Origin: Alistipes sp.
GTDB taxonomy: Bacteria; Bacteroidota; Bacteroidia; Bacteroidales; Rikenellaceae
Direction: 5' to 3'
Length of the DNA: 64,000 nucleotides
Assembly (NCBI GenBank): GCA_021201825.1
Contig: JAJQED010000004.1
Location: forward strand, 62,001 to 126,000
Shown here: positions 45,055 through 54,107 of the stretch, piece after piece
Position numbering within the stretch: position 1 is the first letter of the stretch
Layout: each line of letters opens with the position of its first letter
Notes under the pieces: generated by a model
The model's database searches: none
What the model saw: the letters and a program-made list of their open reading frames with translations, nothing else
Told to the model about the DNA's origin: nothing
Made by a program: the position numbers and the translations under genes

Positions 45055-45372
45055 TTACTTTCTGAACATACGCCAGTCCTCGAATGAAGATGGCATAAAG
45101 CGGCCATACCCTCCTTTTGCCCATTTAATATATTCTTCATACTCAGCCTTGTCTCTTTCCAATTGTTGTGCTTCTGCTTGCCTCCTTTGTATTTCCTTTA
45201 CTGCGGACTTTGTGATTTCTCTTGCTCTTATTTCATCTTTTCTTACCCTTTTACGCTCATTATAATTACCTATGATAAGGAGTGCAATAGCTGCTATTAT
45301 AAGGATTAAAAGGAAAATCATATCATCATTATTAAGATTTATCAAATTTAATGTATTATCTTGATATGACAA
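45055..45372 (-). CDS. Small membrane protein with coiled coil, 105 aa
   Basis: 105 aa: membrane segment at about residues 18-36 (MIFLLILIIAAIALLIIGNY), then a charged coiled-coil region (EIQRRQAEAQQLERDKAEYE) and a C-terminal WAKGGYGRFMPSSFEDWRMF. Separated by only 3 bp from the integrase 3' end and on the same strand. No family recognised. Confidence 0.65.
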   Translation of the reverse strand: MSYQDNTLNLINLNNDDMIFLLILIIAAIALLIIGNYNERKRVRKDEIRAREITKSAVKEIQRRQAEAQQLERDKAEYEEYIKWAKGGYGRFMPSSFEDWRMFRK

Positions 45373-45375
45373 AGT

Positions 45376-46583
45376 TTACAGCAGATTCTTCATCGCCTCG
45401 TCAATCTGCGAGTTTTCAAAGCTGTCGAGGTAATATTGGGTGACTTTCTCGGAACTGTGGCCTAATGATTCACATATTATAGAAGTCGATACACCTGACC
45501 TTTTCAAAACGGTCGCGTAAGAGTGGCGAGCAACATAGGTAGTTAAGTCAATCGGTATTCCCAACTCTTTCCCGACTTCTTTTAGATATTTATTCACTTT
45601 AGTAATGACTTTGTGAATGCGGTTTCGCTGCTGTATCTCCGTCTTGTGAAATGAAGAAAGTATAGGAAAGATATAATCCTCATCATCGTAAAAGGGGCTT
45701 ATGTACCTTTCAATGATTTCTACTGCTCTAGGTTGCAACGGTAGGCGAATCAATTTACCAGTCTTTTGGCGAGGATAGACAAGTCGGTTATCCACGAGGT
45801 TTGCACCTCTCAAATGCGCCATATCCACGAAATTAATCCCTGCCATATAATAGGAGAAAGCAAACAGATCAATAGCAAGGCGAGTGTATTTATGTTCCGT
45901 TTCGTAGTTTACAATCTTTATAATATCATCTTTCGATACTGACCGCTTTGCTGTTGCTTGGCTCAATTTAGATACCTTGTAGGCCTTGAAAGGGTAGTAT
46001 TCTGCTTTGACAATGTTTTGCTCGATAGCCAAATTGAAAACTGCTCGAAGTGTGCGAAATCTTTTGCCTGTGGTATTCTCGGCAGAGCCACCCGACCGCA
46101 ACCAATTTTCATAGCGTTTTAGCCATGCTGTGTCAATATCGGAGAAATAAATATCCAGATGCCCGTTGAATTTTTTGAGTGAATTGTAGACCTCTAAATG
46201 CGACATTGCATATCCTGTCCGCTTTTGCTCTTTTAGGGATTTGATTTGAGCGAGAAATAAATCGCCGACGGTCTTTTTACGGACAGGGTTAATTAGTCGC
46301 TCATGCAGAGAAGTGGCGGTGAAATCCTTATTTTCGGCTTGCAATTCGATAATCTTTGACCGATACGCTTTGATTTTGTCGGCCATAATCCGTTCGATAT
46401 TTACCCGATTCGGGCAGTTTCTACGGGTTTGTTCTTCTCGAAATCCCAGAATGCGGGATTAACGGAAACTCCGATACTTGAATACTTTAGCTTACGGTCT
46501 TTTGTGATTCGGAGCATTAATGGGGATTCATTGTTTGCCAATACTTTAGACTTGTAACAAACGACTTCGATAGTTACGCTCAT
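45376..46583 (-). pseudogene. int: Tyrosine integrase of the second island, frameshifted
   Basis: The 60-aa ORF at 46401-46583 (MSVTIEVVCYKSKVLANNES) is the arm-binding N-terminus, and the 336-aa ORF at 45376-46386 is the rest. Restoring one base near 46415 joins ...FEKNKP to RNCPNRVNIERIMADK, the sequence expected for this family. Catalytic features remain: DLTTYVARHSYATVLKRSGV, ESLGHSSEKVTQYY and the Tyr. The gene lies 90 bp from the 3' end of tRNA-Phe copy 2. As it stands the full integrase cannot be made unless the ribosome shifts frame. Confidence 0.85.
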
Positions 46584-46598
46584 GGTTTAAACAACTTG
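46584..46598. repeat. GGTTTAAACAACTTG near the integrase start
   Basis: Differs in one base from GGTTTAAACAAGTTG at 38070-38084 at the other end of the island. Candidate integrase arm site. Confidence 0.4.
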
Positions 46599-46632
46599 CA
46601 TCGTCCACCATTAAAACCCACCCCACGCACAC

Positions 46633-46664
46633 AAAAAAAGACAGATACATTTCTATAACTGTCT
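46633..46664 (-). terminator. Terminator downstream of tRNA-Phe copy 2
   Basis: On the minus strand AGACAG ... CTGTCT (14-nt loop) followed by TTTTTTT, about 10 bp from the tRNA 3' end. Confidence 0.65.
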
Positions 46665-46671
46665 CATTTTT

Positions 46672-46746
<75 letters not shown>

Positions 46747-46874
46747 GTAGATAAGTCAAAATAAGGAGAACCGTAAATTTTGTCGCCAAAACATTACCTA
46801 CACTCATTTTGACGGGTGCAAATGTATGTAAAAAATAATTAACCCGCAAAAATCGTCTTAAAAAATTATTAACT

Positions 46875-46882
46875 TATCTTTG
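46875..46882 (+). promoter_or_regulatory. -7 promoter element of nadE
   Basis: TATCTTTG matches TAnnTTTG, about 65 bp before the start codon. Confidence 0.55.
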
Positions 46883-46948
46883 TGTAAGGGGGAATCCAAT
46901 AAGAACTGCGTTACTTTATATTTTATAATTTATCCGCTACAATACTCT

Positions 46949-48550
46949 ATGATGAAAGTCGCTGTAGCCCAGCTAAATTATACGGTTGGGGCTTTAAAGA
47001 GCAACAAGTTCAAGATCATCGAAAGCATCTACCAGGCCAGGGAACAGGGTGCGGAATTGGTGGTTTTTGCAGAACATTCCATTAGCGGTACCAACTGCTA
47101 CTACCTGACTAACAAGACCCAGTTCCTCGAGGCGTGCGAAGTGGCCCTGGTAGAGATCGCTTCACATTGCGAGGGTATAGCGGTCATTATCGGGTTGCCT
47201 ATCCTGGACGGAAACCTGCGGGTCAGCGCTGCCGTGCTGATCCAGGATCGGAAGATCGTCAAATATATCGGTAAGAAGAATATTACGGCTTTCGACGAGT
47301 TGAATTTTTTCGACAGTTCCACCGGGTGCGAGTTCATAACGGTTAACGGGACCAAACTTGCAGTCGTTGTCGGGGAGGATATACTGACCGAGGAGCGGTT
47401 CGGGGACAATACGGACATAATCGTTTGCATCCATTCCAACCCCTATTTCAGGCGCCACATCGAGATGCGCTACGATTATCTCAAGACCCTCTCGTTCCTC
47501 AAAAATAAAACGGTTGTTTTTGCAAACCACCTTGGTGGCCAGGCGGAAATAGTCTATGACGGTTCTTCGTGCATCTTCCGCAAAGGCGAGGGTATTGCGT
47601 TCCTGAAGAGTTTCGAAGAGGATATGCAGGTTGTAGATACCGAGGCGGCGCCGGGCATTCCCGTACCAGTACAGCACCATACAGAGAATATATACAAGGC
47701 CATGAAGATGGGCCTGCATGACTTTTTCGTTAAAAGCGACCTTAAAAAGGCATGCCTCGGCTTGTCGGGTGGTATCGATTCTGCCGTTGTACTGGCGGTT
47801 GCCGTGGATGCCTTGGGGGCTGAGAACATCCGGGTGCTTATGATGCCCTCGCAATTCTCTACGGAAGATTCGCTGCACGATGCCGTGGAAATGGCCGAGA
47901 ATCTCGGGGTAGCCTATGATGTGATTCCCATTACGGAATCCTACAACGCCATCCTGGACAGTATGAAGCCGGTGATAGGGGGTACACAGTTCGATAAGAC
48001 GGAAGAGAACATTCAGTCCCGGATCCGATGCACGATGCTTATGGCGCTGTCCAACAAGTTCGGATATGTGCTGTTAAACACTTCCAATAAGAGCGAGGCA
48101 TTGATGGGATACGGAACCTTATACGGTGATATCTCAGGGGCAATAAGCATTATGGGGGACCTCTACAAGACCGAGGTCTACTCCCTGGCCCGGCTGATCA
48201 ACCGCCGTATACGCATTATCCCCGAAAGCATAATGACCAAAGAGCCGTCCGCCGAGCTGCGGCATAACCAAAAAGACACCGATACACTTCCGTCATACGA
48301 CCTGCTGGATGCTATCCTTTATCGGCTTGTAGAGGAGAACCAAAGCATTTACGACATTGTCAATGCCGGGTTCGACGATGCGACCGTAACGTGGGTCGCC
48401 GAACGGATCAAGGCTTATGAGTTCAAACGGCGGCAGTTCTGCCCCATCCTGAGGCTTTCCGCCCGGCCCTGCGGTGCCGGGTACAACCTGCCGCTTATCA
48501 ACAAGTATATCCTCTACCCGCACGAAGTATTGTCCCGGACGGAGGAATGA
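46949..48550 (+). CDS. nadE: NAD+ synthetase, two-domain type with degenerate amidase domain
   Basis: 533 aa from MMKVAVAQLNYT (46949; 46952 also possible); the track start 23 codons earlier has no family support. An N-terminal nitrilase-fold domain (residues 1-250) keeps the Glu (VFAEHS) and Lys (GKKNITAFDE) of the triad, but the Cys nucleophile position reads VVVGEDIL where the family has ICED. The C-terminal synthetase domain has the PP-loop LSGGIDSA at about 275. It makes NAD from deamido-NAD. The missing Cys suggests use of free ammonia instead of glutamine. Confidence 0.9.
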   Translation: MMKVAVAQLNYTVGALKSNKFKIIESIYQAREQGAELVVFAEHSISGTNCYYLTNKTQFLEACEVALVEIASHCEGIAVIIGLPILDGNLRVSAAVLIQDRKIVKYIGKKNITAFDELNFFDSSTGCEFITVNGTKLAVVVGEDILTEERFGDNTDIIVCIHSNPYFRRHIEMRYDYLKTLSFLKNKTVVFANHLGGQAEIVYDGSSCIFRKGEGIAFLKSFEEDMQVVDTEAAPGIPVPVQHHTENIYKAMKMGLHDFFVKSDLKKACLGLSGGIDSAVVLAVAVDALGAENIRVLMMPSQFSTEDSLHDAVEMAENLGVAYDVIPITESYNAILDSMKPVIGGTQFDKTEENIQSRIRCTMLMALSNKFGYVLLNTSNKSEALMGYGTLYGDISGAISIMGDLYKTEVYSLARLINRRIRIIPESIMTKEPSAELRHNQKDTDTLPSYDLLDAILYRLVEENQSIYDIVNAGFDDATVTWVAERIKAYEFKRRQFCPILRLSARPCGAGYNLPLINKYILYPHEVLSRTEE

Positions 48551-48571
48551 CTTATATTATTCGACAAAATT

Positions 48572-48606
48572 AAGGCGGCACCTGAAAAAGTGTCGCCTTT
48601 TTCTTC
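48572..48606 (+). terminator. Terminator after nadE
   Basis: AAGGCGGCAC-CTGAAAAA-GTGTCGCCTT (one G-U pair), then TTTTTCTTC. Confidence 0.85.
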
Positions 48607-48648
48607 AAAAAGGTAATAATTAGGAAATAGCATCTACGCTGAAATTTG

Positions 48649-48656
48649 TATATTTG
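48649..48656 (+). promoter_or_regulatory. -7 promoter element of the rnf operon
   Basis: TATATTTG, exact match to the consensus, 24 bp before the RseC-like start codon. Confidence 0.6.
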
Positions 48657-48679
48657 CGCCGGACTCGCTGGCCTTACGA

Positions 48680-49102
48680 ATGAAGAACGAAATCACACAT
48701 ACGGGGTTGGTTTTCGATATTGTCGGCAAACGTATCGACGTTGCCGTAACTCCCCAGACGGAGTGCGCTTCCTGCAAAGCGGCTTCCCTTTGTGTGGCGG
48801 GCCAGTCCGGCGAAAAGATCGTCTCGGCAATTACGGAACATCCGGAATTTTTCAGCGTCGGGGAACAGGTAAGGGTATCCGCACAACGGGGTATGGGCAT
48901 TAAAGCCGTATTCCTGGCGTACATCCTGCCGTTCATAGTCCTCATGGCTGTTTTGATCATTCTTACGTCGGCCGGTTCCGATGAGGCCGTTGCGGGGCTT
49001 GCCGCTTTGGCGGCGGTGGCGGTATATTACATCTGTCTGTATTTTTTCCGCCACAGTATCGAAAGGGAAATAATCTTTAAAATAGATAAGGTCAATGACT
49101 GA
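48680..49102 (+). CDS. RseC/MucC-like protein (SoxR-reducing system family)
   Basis: 140 aa. N-terminal soluble part with a Cys cluster (ECASCKAASLC) and two membrane helices at about residues 75-95 and 100-120. This matches the RseC family (PF04246), encoded directly upstream of rnfB in Bacteroidetes. It overlaps rnfB by 8 bp. Likely an accessory for Rnf assembly or redox function; the exact role is not established. Confidence 0.85.
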   Translation: MKNEITHTGLVFDIVGKRIDVAVTPQTECASCKAASLCVAGQSGEKIVSAITEHPEFFSVGEQVRVSAQRGMGIKAVFLAYILPFIVLMAVLIILTSAGSDEAVAGLAALAAVAVYYICLYFFRHSIEREIIFKIDKVND

Positions 49103-50069
49103 CATACTCTTATATACCGTCCTCACGCTATGCCTGTTGGGTATTGTTGCGGCGGTGGTGTTATATTTCGTGGCCAGGAAGTTCCATGTGTTCGAGGATC
49201 CTCGTATAGACGATGTGGAGGCGATGCTGCCTTTGGCGAACTGCGGCGGGTGCGGTTACCCCGGTTGCCGTGGCTTTGCCGATGCCCTGGTCAAAGCAGA
49301 CGATATAACACCGATGTATTGTCCAGTGGGGGGTACGGATACCATGAACCGTGTGGCGTCGTTCTTGGGCAAGGCGGCTCCGGAAAAGGAGCCGCAGATC
49401 GCGGAGGTCCGTTGCGGGGGTACCTGCGAAAAGAGGCCTCGGGTCAGCATGTATGACGGTGCGTTGTCCTGCGCGGTCGAGAGTTCCCTGTACAGCGGGG
49501 AGACCGGATGCAACTACGGGTGTCTCGGCAAAGGGGACTGTGTTTTCGTATGTAATTTCGATGCGATAGAGGTAGATCCCGATACGGGTATCCCGGTGGT
49601 GGATGCGGAAAAATGTACTGCATGCGGAGCTTGCGTCAAGGCCTGCCCACGCAATATCATAGAGCTTCGAAAAAAAGGCCCGAAAAACAGGCGGGTATAT
49701 GTCAGTTGCGTCAACAGGGACAAAGGAGCCGTTTCGAGGAAAGTTTGCACGGTTTCGTGCATCGCTTGCGGCAAATGCGCCAAGATATGCCCGTTCGAGG
49801 CTATAACGGTGGAGAACAACCTGGCTTACATAGACCCATATAAGTGTAAACTATGCCGCAAATGTGTTCCCGAATGCCCTACGTGCGCCATTGCCGAAGT
49901 CAATTTCCCACCCAAAAAAGAGGCTCCGGCCGGTGGGGATAAGGCAGGCGGCGGCATACCGGTTAAAGTAAGGGAGCAGACCGCTCCCGCCGCAACGTCG
50001 GTCACCGAGGGTATTCCGGTCGGCCCGGCTGACGGGAACGGCGATAAACCGGCCGAAACCCAGGCTTAA
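49095..50069 (+). CDS. rnfB: Electron transport complex subunit RnfB
   Basis: 324 aa. N-terminal membrane anchor (residues 4-26), then the 4Fe-4S motif CGGCGYPGC at about residue 54, and several 4Fe-4S motifs in the C-terminal half (CTACGACVKAC, CIACGKCAKIC, CKLCRKCVPEC). The tail is Pro/Ala-rich. RnfB is the ferredoxin-facing entry subunit of the Rnf complex. First of the rnfBCDGEA series. Confidence 0.95.
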   Translation: MTDILLYTVLTLCLLGIVAAVVLYFVARKFHVFEDPRIDDVEAMLPLANCGGCGYPGCRGFADALVKADDITPMYCPVGGTDTMNRVASFLGKAAPEKEPQIAEVRCGGTCEKRPRVSMYDGALSCAVESSLYSGETGCNYGCLGKGDCVFVCNFDAIEVDPDTGIPVVDAEKCTACGACVKACPRNIIELRKKGPKNRRVYVSCVNRDKGAVSRKVCTVSCIACGKCAKICPFEAITVENNLAYIDPYKCKLCRKCVPECPTCAIAEVNFPPKKEAPAGGDKAGGGIPVKVREQTAPAATSVTEGIPVGPADGNGDKPAETQA

Positions 50070-50081
50070 AACTTCAGAGCT

Positions 50082-51413
50082 ATGTTAAGGACATTCAGAA
50101 AAGGGGGCGTTCATCCCCATGACAATAAAATAAGCAGATCCGCCGCTATCCAGGTCTTTCCTATGCCGGAAACCGTTGTAGTACCTTTGTCCCAGCATAT
50201 CGGCGCACCTGCAACAGCACAGGTGGCCAAAGGGGACAAGGTCAAAACAGGCCAGTTGATAGCTGCCGCTTCGGGTTTCGTTTCGGCAAATATCCATTCG
50301 CCGGTAAGCGGCACGGTAGTATCGGTAGACAATGTGGCCGATGCCGGGTTCATGCGTCGTCCTGCAATCACAATCAAGGTGGAGGGCAACCAGTGGGAAG
50401 ACGGCATAGACACGGACCCGACTTTCCGCAGGGCGGAAAAACTCGATCCTGCCGAGATCATAGCAAGGATATCTGCCGCCGGAATAGTGGGGATGGGCGG
50501 AGCGACTTTCCCGACCCAGGTTAAACTCTCCGTGCCCCCGAATAAAAAAGCACAGTACCTGGTTATCAACGGAGTGGAATGCGAGCCTTACCTTACGGCG
50601 GACCATAGGGTCATGCTCGAAAAAGGCGAGGAGCTTTTGGAGGGCATACGTCTGCTGGCCCGTGCCCTGGATGCGGAAAAATCATTAGTCGGTATAGAGA
50701 ACAATAAGCCGGACGCGATAGGCCATTTGACCGCCCTGGCTTCCGGTGATGCCGATATAGAGATAGTACCGTTAAAGGTAAAATATCCACAGGGCGGGGA
50801 AAAACAGTTGATCGATGCCGTAACGAGGCGCCAGGTTCCTCCCGGTGGCCTACCGTTGGACGTAGGCGTTGTTGTCCAGAACGTAGGAACGGCGGTTGCG
50901 GTATATGAGGCGGTCGTTAAGCGCAAGCCCCTTATCGAGAGAGTGGTAACGGTCACAGGCAAAGGAATTTCCAGCCCGGCCAACCTTATGGTGAGGGTAG
51001 GGACCCCGGTCAGCTCCCTGATCGAATATTGCGGTGGTTTGCCCGAGTCGGCCGGCAAGGTTATCGGTGGCGGCCCGATGATGGGCCGGGCCATGGCCAA
51101 TCTCGACAGCCCGGTTACCAAGGGGACATCGGGCATCATGGTCCTCGATGGCAAGGAAGCCACCAGGCAGAAGCCGGAAGCCTGTATCAAATGCGCCAAA
51201 TGCGTAGAGGTTTGTCCGATGGGGTTAGAGCCTTACCTGCTTTATAAGCTGGCTTCGAGGAATATGTTCCCGGATATGGAAGAGTATTATGCGACCGATT
51301 GTATCGAATGCGGTTCATGCTCGTTCACCTGTCCGGCCCATCTTCCTCTTTTAGATTATATAAGGCTTGGTAAAGGCGAGATAATGAAGATCATACGCGC
51401 CAGGAAAAGTTAG
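50082..51413 (+). CDS. rnfC: Electron transport complex subunit RnfC
   Basis: 443 aa. Nucleotide/FMN-binding core with GMGGATFPTQVKL and NGVECEPYLTADHR, a SLBB-like region, and two C-terminal 4Fe-4S motifs CIKCAKCVEVCP and CIECGSCSFTCP. RnfC is the peripheral subunit that exchanges electrons with NAD(H). Starts 12 bp after rnfB. Confidence 0.95.
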   Translation: MLRTFRKGGVHPHDNKISRSAAIQVFPMPETVVVPLSQHIGAPATAQVAKGDKVKTGQLIAAASGFVSANIHSPVSGTVVSVDNVADAGFMRRPAITIKVEGNQWEDGIDTDPTFRRAEKLDPAEIIARISAAGIVGMGGATFPTQVKLSVPPNKKAQYLVINGVECEPYLTADHRVMLEKGEELLEGIRLLARALDAEKSLVGIENNKPDAIGHLTALASGDADIEIVPLKVKYPQGGEKQLIDAVTRRQVPPGGLPLDVGVVVQNVGTAVAVYEAVVKRKPLIERVVTVTGKGISSPANLMVRVGTPVSSLIEYCGGLPESAGKVIGGGPMMGRAMANLDSPVTKGTSGIMVLDGKEATRQKPEACIKCAKCVEVCPMGLEPYLLYKLASRNMFPDMEEYYATDCIECGSCSFTCPAHLPLLDYIRLGKGEIMKIIRARKS

Positions 51414-51431
51414 AGAAAACAGACTTTATAA

Positions 51432-52412
51432 ATGGAGAAGAAACTTATAGTATCACCGTCTCCGCATATCCACGGGAGCGACAGTACGTCCAGGCTTATG
51501 CGGGACGTACTCATCGCGTTGGTCCCGGCCCTTGCGGTCTCCACGGTGATTTACGGCACAGGAGTATTGGTAGTGACGCTGGTGAGCGTCGCCGCCTGCG
51601 TACTGTTCGAATACCTTATCCAGCGTTTTATGCTGGGCGGTCGAAGTACGGTCGGTGATCTGTCGGCAGTGGTGACGGGAGTCCTGCTGGCGTTCAACCT
51701 GCCGGTTTGCCTGCCGTTATGGATGGTGGTAGTAGGCGCTTTGGTCGCCATAGGTGTCGGCAAAATGACGTTTGGGGGGATCGGCCGCAACCCGTTCAAT
51801 CCCGCCCTTGTGGGTAGGGTTTTCCTGCTGCTGTCGTTTCCCGCCGCTATGACGTCGTTTCCCGCGCCGGATGTTCCCGATGCGGTTTCCGGAGCGACTC
51901 CGCTGACCCTTATCAAGGAAGCTGTTAAGAACGGGCAGCCTTTGAGCGAAGTAATGCCCGGGATCGGTTACGATAACCTGCTCTACGGATTGCACGGCGG
52001 GTCCCTCGGGGAGATCGCGGCACTGGCCCTGCTGCTCGGCTTCGTATACCTGCTTCTCAGGAAAGTCATTACGTGGCATATTCCGGTTGCAATTCTCGGG
52101 GCGATGGCCGTTTTCAGCGCTCTTCTTTGGTGGGCGAATCCCGAAGTTTATACCGACCCGCTGTTCCAGATATTGACCGGTGGCGCGATATTGGGAGCGG
52201 TATATATGGCCACGGATTATGCCACAAGCCCAATGAGTAAAAGCGGAATGCTGGCCTATGGTATCGGGATCGGGGTAATTACGATCCTTATACGTACCTG
52301 GGGGTCATATCCGGAAGGCATATCTTTCGCTATCCTGATCATGAACGCAGTAGTTCCCATTATCAATAAATATATGAAGCCCAAGCGCTTCGGGGTTCCC
52401 GTTAAAGCCTGA
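51432..52412 (+). CDS. rnfD: Electron transport complex subunit RnfD
   Basis: 326 aa with about 8-10 membrane helices. Covalent-FMN motif DAVSGATPLT at about residues 150-159. RnfD with RnfG carries electrons through the membrane and contributes to ion translocation. Lies 18 bp after rnfC. Confidence 0.94.
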   Translation: MEKKLIVSPSPHIHGSDSTSRLMRDVLIALVPALAVSTVIYGTGVLVVTLVSVAACVLFEYLIQRFMLGGRSTVGDLSAVVTGVLLAFNLPVCLPLWMVVVGALVAIGVGKMTFGGIGRNPFNPALVGRVFLLLSFPAAMTSFPAPDVPDAVSGATPLTLIKEAVKNGQPLSEVMPGIGYDNLLYGLHGGSLGEIAALALLLGFVYLLLRKVITWHIPVAILGAMAVFSALLWWANPEVYTDPLFQILTGGAILGAVYMATDYATSPMSKSGMLAYGIGIGVITILIRTWGSYPEGISFAILIMNAVVPIINKYMKPKRFGVPVKA

Positions 52413-52417
52413 CGATC

Positions 52418-53461
52418 ATGGAGAGTAGTCTAAAAAATATGGTCCTGACCCTCGCGGCGATAACCCTCATATCTGCCGGTGCCCTCAGCGTTGTCTACAG
52501 TATGACAGAGGAGGCCATACAGTTGTCCAAAGCGGCCAAAACGCTCGATGCCCTCGGGAATGTTCTCCCGGATTTCGATAACGACCCGTCCGTGGATACG
52601 GTTACGGTTATGGCAAATAACCTCCCGGCTAAGGTATACACGGCGATGAACGGGTCCCTGCCGGCCGGATACGCAGTCGAAACCGTTACCCGGTTGGGTT
52701 ACAGCGGGGAAATACGGTTTATTGTAGGCTTCCTGCCCAACGGGGATATATATAATATTGAGGTGCTCGAGCATGCGGAAACCCCGGGCCTCGGCAGCAA
52801 GATCAAGGATGACGACAATCCGGTACTGCTTAGTTTTAAGGGCAAGAACCCTGCTGACCTGGTGATGAAAGTTACTAAGGACGGGGGTGATATCGATGTG
52901 ATAACCGCTTCCACTATCTCTTCACGGGCCTATACGGACGCCGTGGAGCGGGCTTATATAGCATTCAGGGAAGTGGCCCTTGGTGAAGAACAAACCCGGC
53001 CGGAAGCCATTAATTTCGTTGCCGCCGTCCTGCCCGCAGAAGATAACGGAGAAGAACTGTCCATTACGGCTTACAACGGGACTCACGGCGGAATATTCGT
53101 TGCATATACCACATCCGGAGATTTAGCCGGGAGTGCAGTAGAAAGTACAACAGAGGGTTATGGAGGCCCGATAAGGTTACTCGTAGGTTTCTCCCCCGGC
53201 GGAACTGTTTACGATATAGCGGTCATTGAACAGATGGAGACCCCGGGCTTCGGCGCCGAGATCGAAGAGCATGACAATCCACTGGCCGTAAGTTTCCGGG
53301 GACACGACCCCGGGAAGATGAAGATAGCGTTCCGTAGCGAAAACGGGGATGTGGACGGCATCAGCGGTTCGTCCATTACCTCGCAGGCTTATATGGACGC
53401 CGTAGCGAACGCTTACAGGGAAATGGTAAAATTCAAAGAACTCAACGAAAGAGATGAATAA
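52418..53461 (+). CDS. rnfG: Electron transport complex subunit RnfG with duplicated FMN-binding domain
   Basis: 347 aa, longer than the usual 200-220 aa. N-terminal membrane anchor (residues 8-29), then two clearly homologous FMN_bind domains: ETPGLGSKIKDDDNP and DVITASTISSRAYTDAV in the first, ETPGFGAEIEEHDNP and DGISGSSITSQAYMDAV in the second. The second keeps SGSSIT, with Thr at the usual flavin attachment point; the first has TASTIS. Two covalent flavins are possible, or only the second is loaded. Overlaps rnfE by 8 bp. Confidence 0.92.
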   Translation: MESSLKNMVLTLAAITLISAGALSVVYSMTEEAIQLSKAAKTLDALGNVLPDFDNDPSVDTVTVMANNLPAKVYTAMNGSLPAGYAVETVTRLGYSGEIRFIVGFLPNGDIYNIEVLEHAETPGLGSKIKDDDNPVLLSFKGKNPADLVMKVTKDGGDIDVITASTISSRAYTDAVERAYIAFREVALGEEQTRPEAINFVAAVLPAEDNGEELSITAYNGTHGGIFVAYTTSGDLAGSAVESTTEGYGGPIRLLVGFSPGGTVYDIAVIEQMETPGFGAEIEEHDNPLAVSFRGHDPGKMKIAFRSENGDVDGISGSSITSQAYMDAVANAYREMVKFKELNERDE

Positions 53462-54104
53462 ACTTGCCATATTTACAAGAGGTATAATAAAGGACAACCC
53501 GGTATTCGTCCTGCTGCTGGGAATGTGTCCTACGCTGGGTACGACCTCCTTGGCGGTGACGGGTTTCGGTATGGGAGCTGCGACGCTGTTCGTGCTGGTA
53601 CTGTCGAATATCGTAGTGTCGTCGGTGAAGAACCTGATACCGGCCAAGGTGAGGATACCGGCTTATATCGTGATAATCGCTTCCCTGGTCACTATCCTCA
53701 AACTCTGCATGGAGGCATATATGACCGAGCTTTACGAAGCGCTCGGGGTGTTCATCCCGTTGATCGTTGTAAACTGCATAATCCTCGGGCGGGCCGAGGC
53801 GTTCGCTTCCAAAAACAATATGGTCGATTCGGCCCTCGATGGAATGGGGATCGGGATCGGTTTCACGATGGCCCTTACGCTTCTCGGGGCTGTGCGGGAG
53901 ATACTGGGTACCGGGTCCGTTTTCGGCTATAACTTCGTTAAGGGCATCGGAGGCCTGCTCGAAAAGTGGGGCGCGAACGAAGCCGTCGTCAACAGTTTCA
54001 TGCAATGGGACGGGGTATTGCTGTTCGTGCTGGCTCCCGGAGCTTTCATCGCTCTGGGATACCTGCTGGTGATTTTCAACAAGGTAGCCGCTAAAAGTAA
54101 ATAG
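53454..54104 (+). CDS. rnfE: Electron transport complex subunit RnfE
   Basis: 216 aa, six membrane helices, RnfA/RnfE/NqrDE family: FTRGIIKDNPVFVLLLGMCP at the N-terminus and GVFIPLIVVNCIILGRAEAF. The conserved Cys near the start and in VNC help bind the intramembrane Fe-S centre shared with RnfA. Overlaps rnfG. Confidence 0.94.
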   Translation: MNKLAIFTRGIIKDNPVFVLLLGMCPTLGTTSLAVTGFGMGAATLFVLVLSNIVVSSVKNLIPAKVRIPAYIVIIASLVTILKLCMEAYMTELYEALGVFIPLIVVNCIILGRAEAFASKNNMVDSALDGMGIGIGFTMALTLLGAVREILGTGSVFGYNFVKGIGGLLEKWGANEAVVNSFMQWDGVLLFVLAPGAFIALGYLLVIFNKVAAKSK

Positions 54105-54107
54105 GAT

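Larger units (their letters stand above)
38014..46671. mobile_element. Second genomic island at tRNA-Phe, degenerate
   Basis: About 8.66 kb between two identical tRNA-Phe genes, with an integrase gene (frameshifted) at the tRNA-proximal end. Contents: lipoprotein, small frameshifted gene, D12 methylase plus ParB-like protein, helicase pseudogene, two small proteins. No transfer or mobilization genes, so it is a non-conjugative island. Similar sequences GGTTTAAACAAGTTG (38070-38084) and GGTTTAAACAACTTG (46584-46598) lie near both ends and may be integrase arm sites. Confidence 0.85.

Noticed and set aside
49130-53932. Many long alternative-frame ORFs across the rnf operon
   Set aside because: GC-rich coding sequence gives long shadow frames; the rnf frames carry clear motifs.
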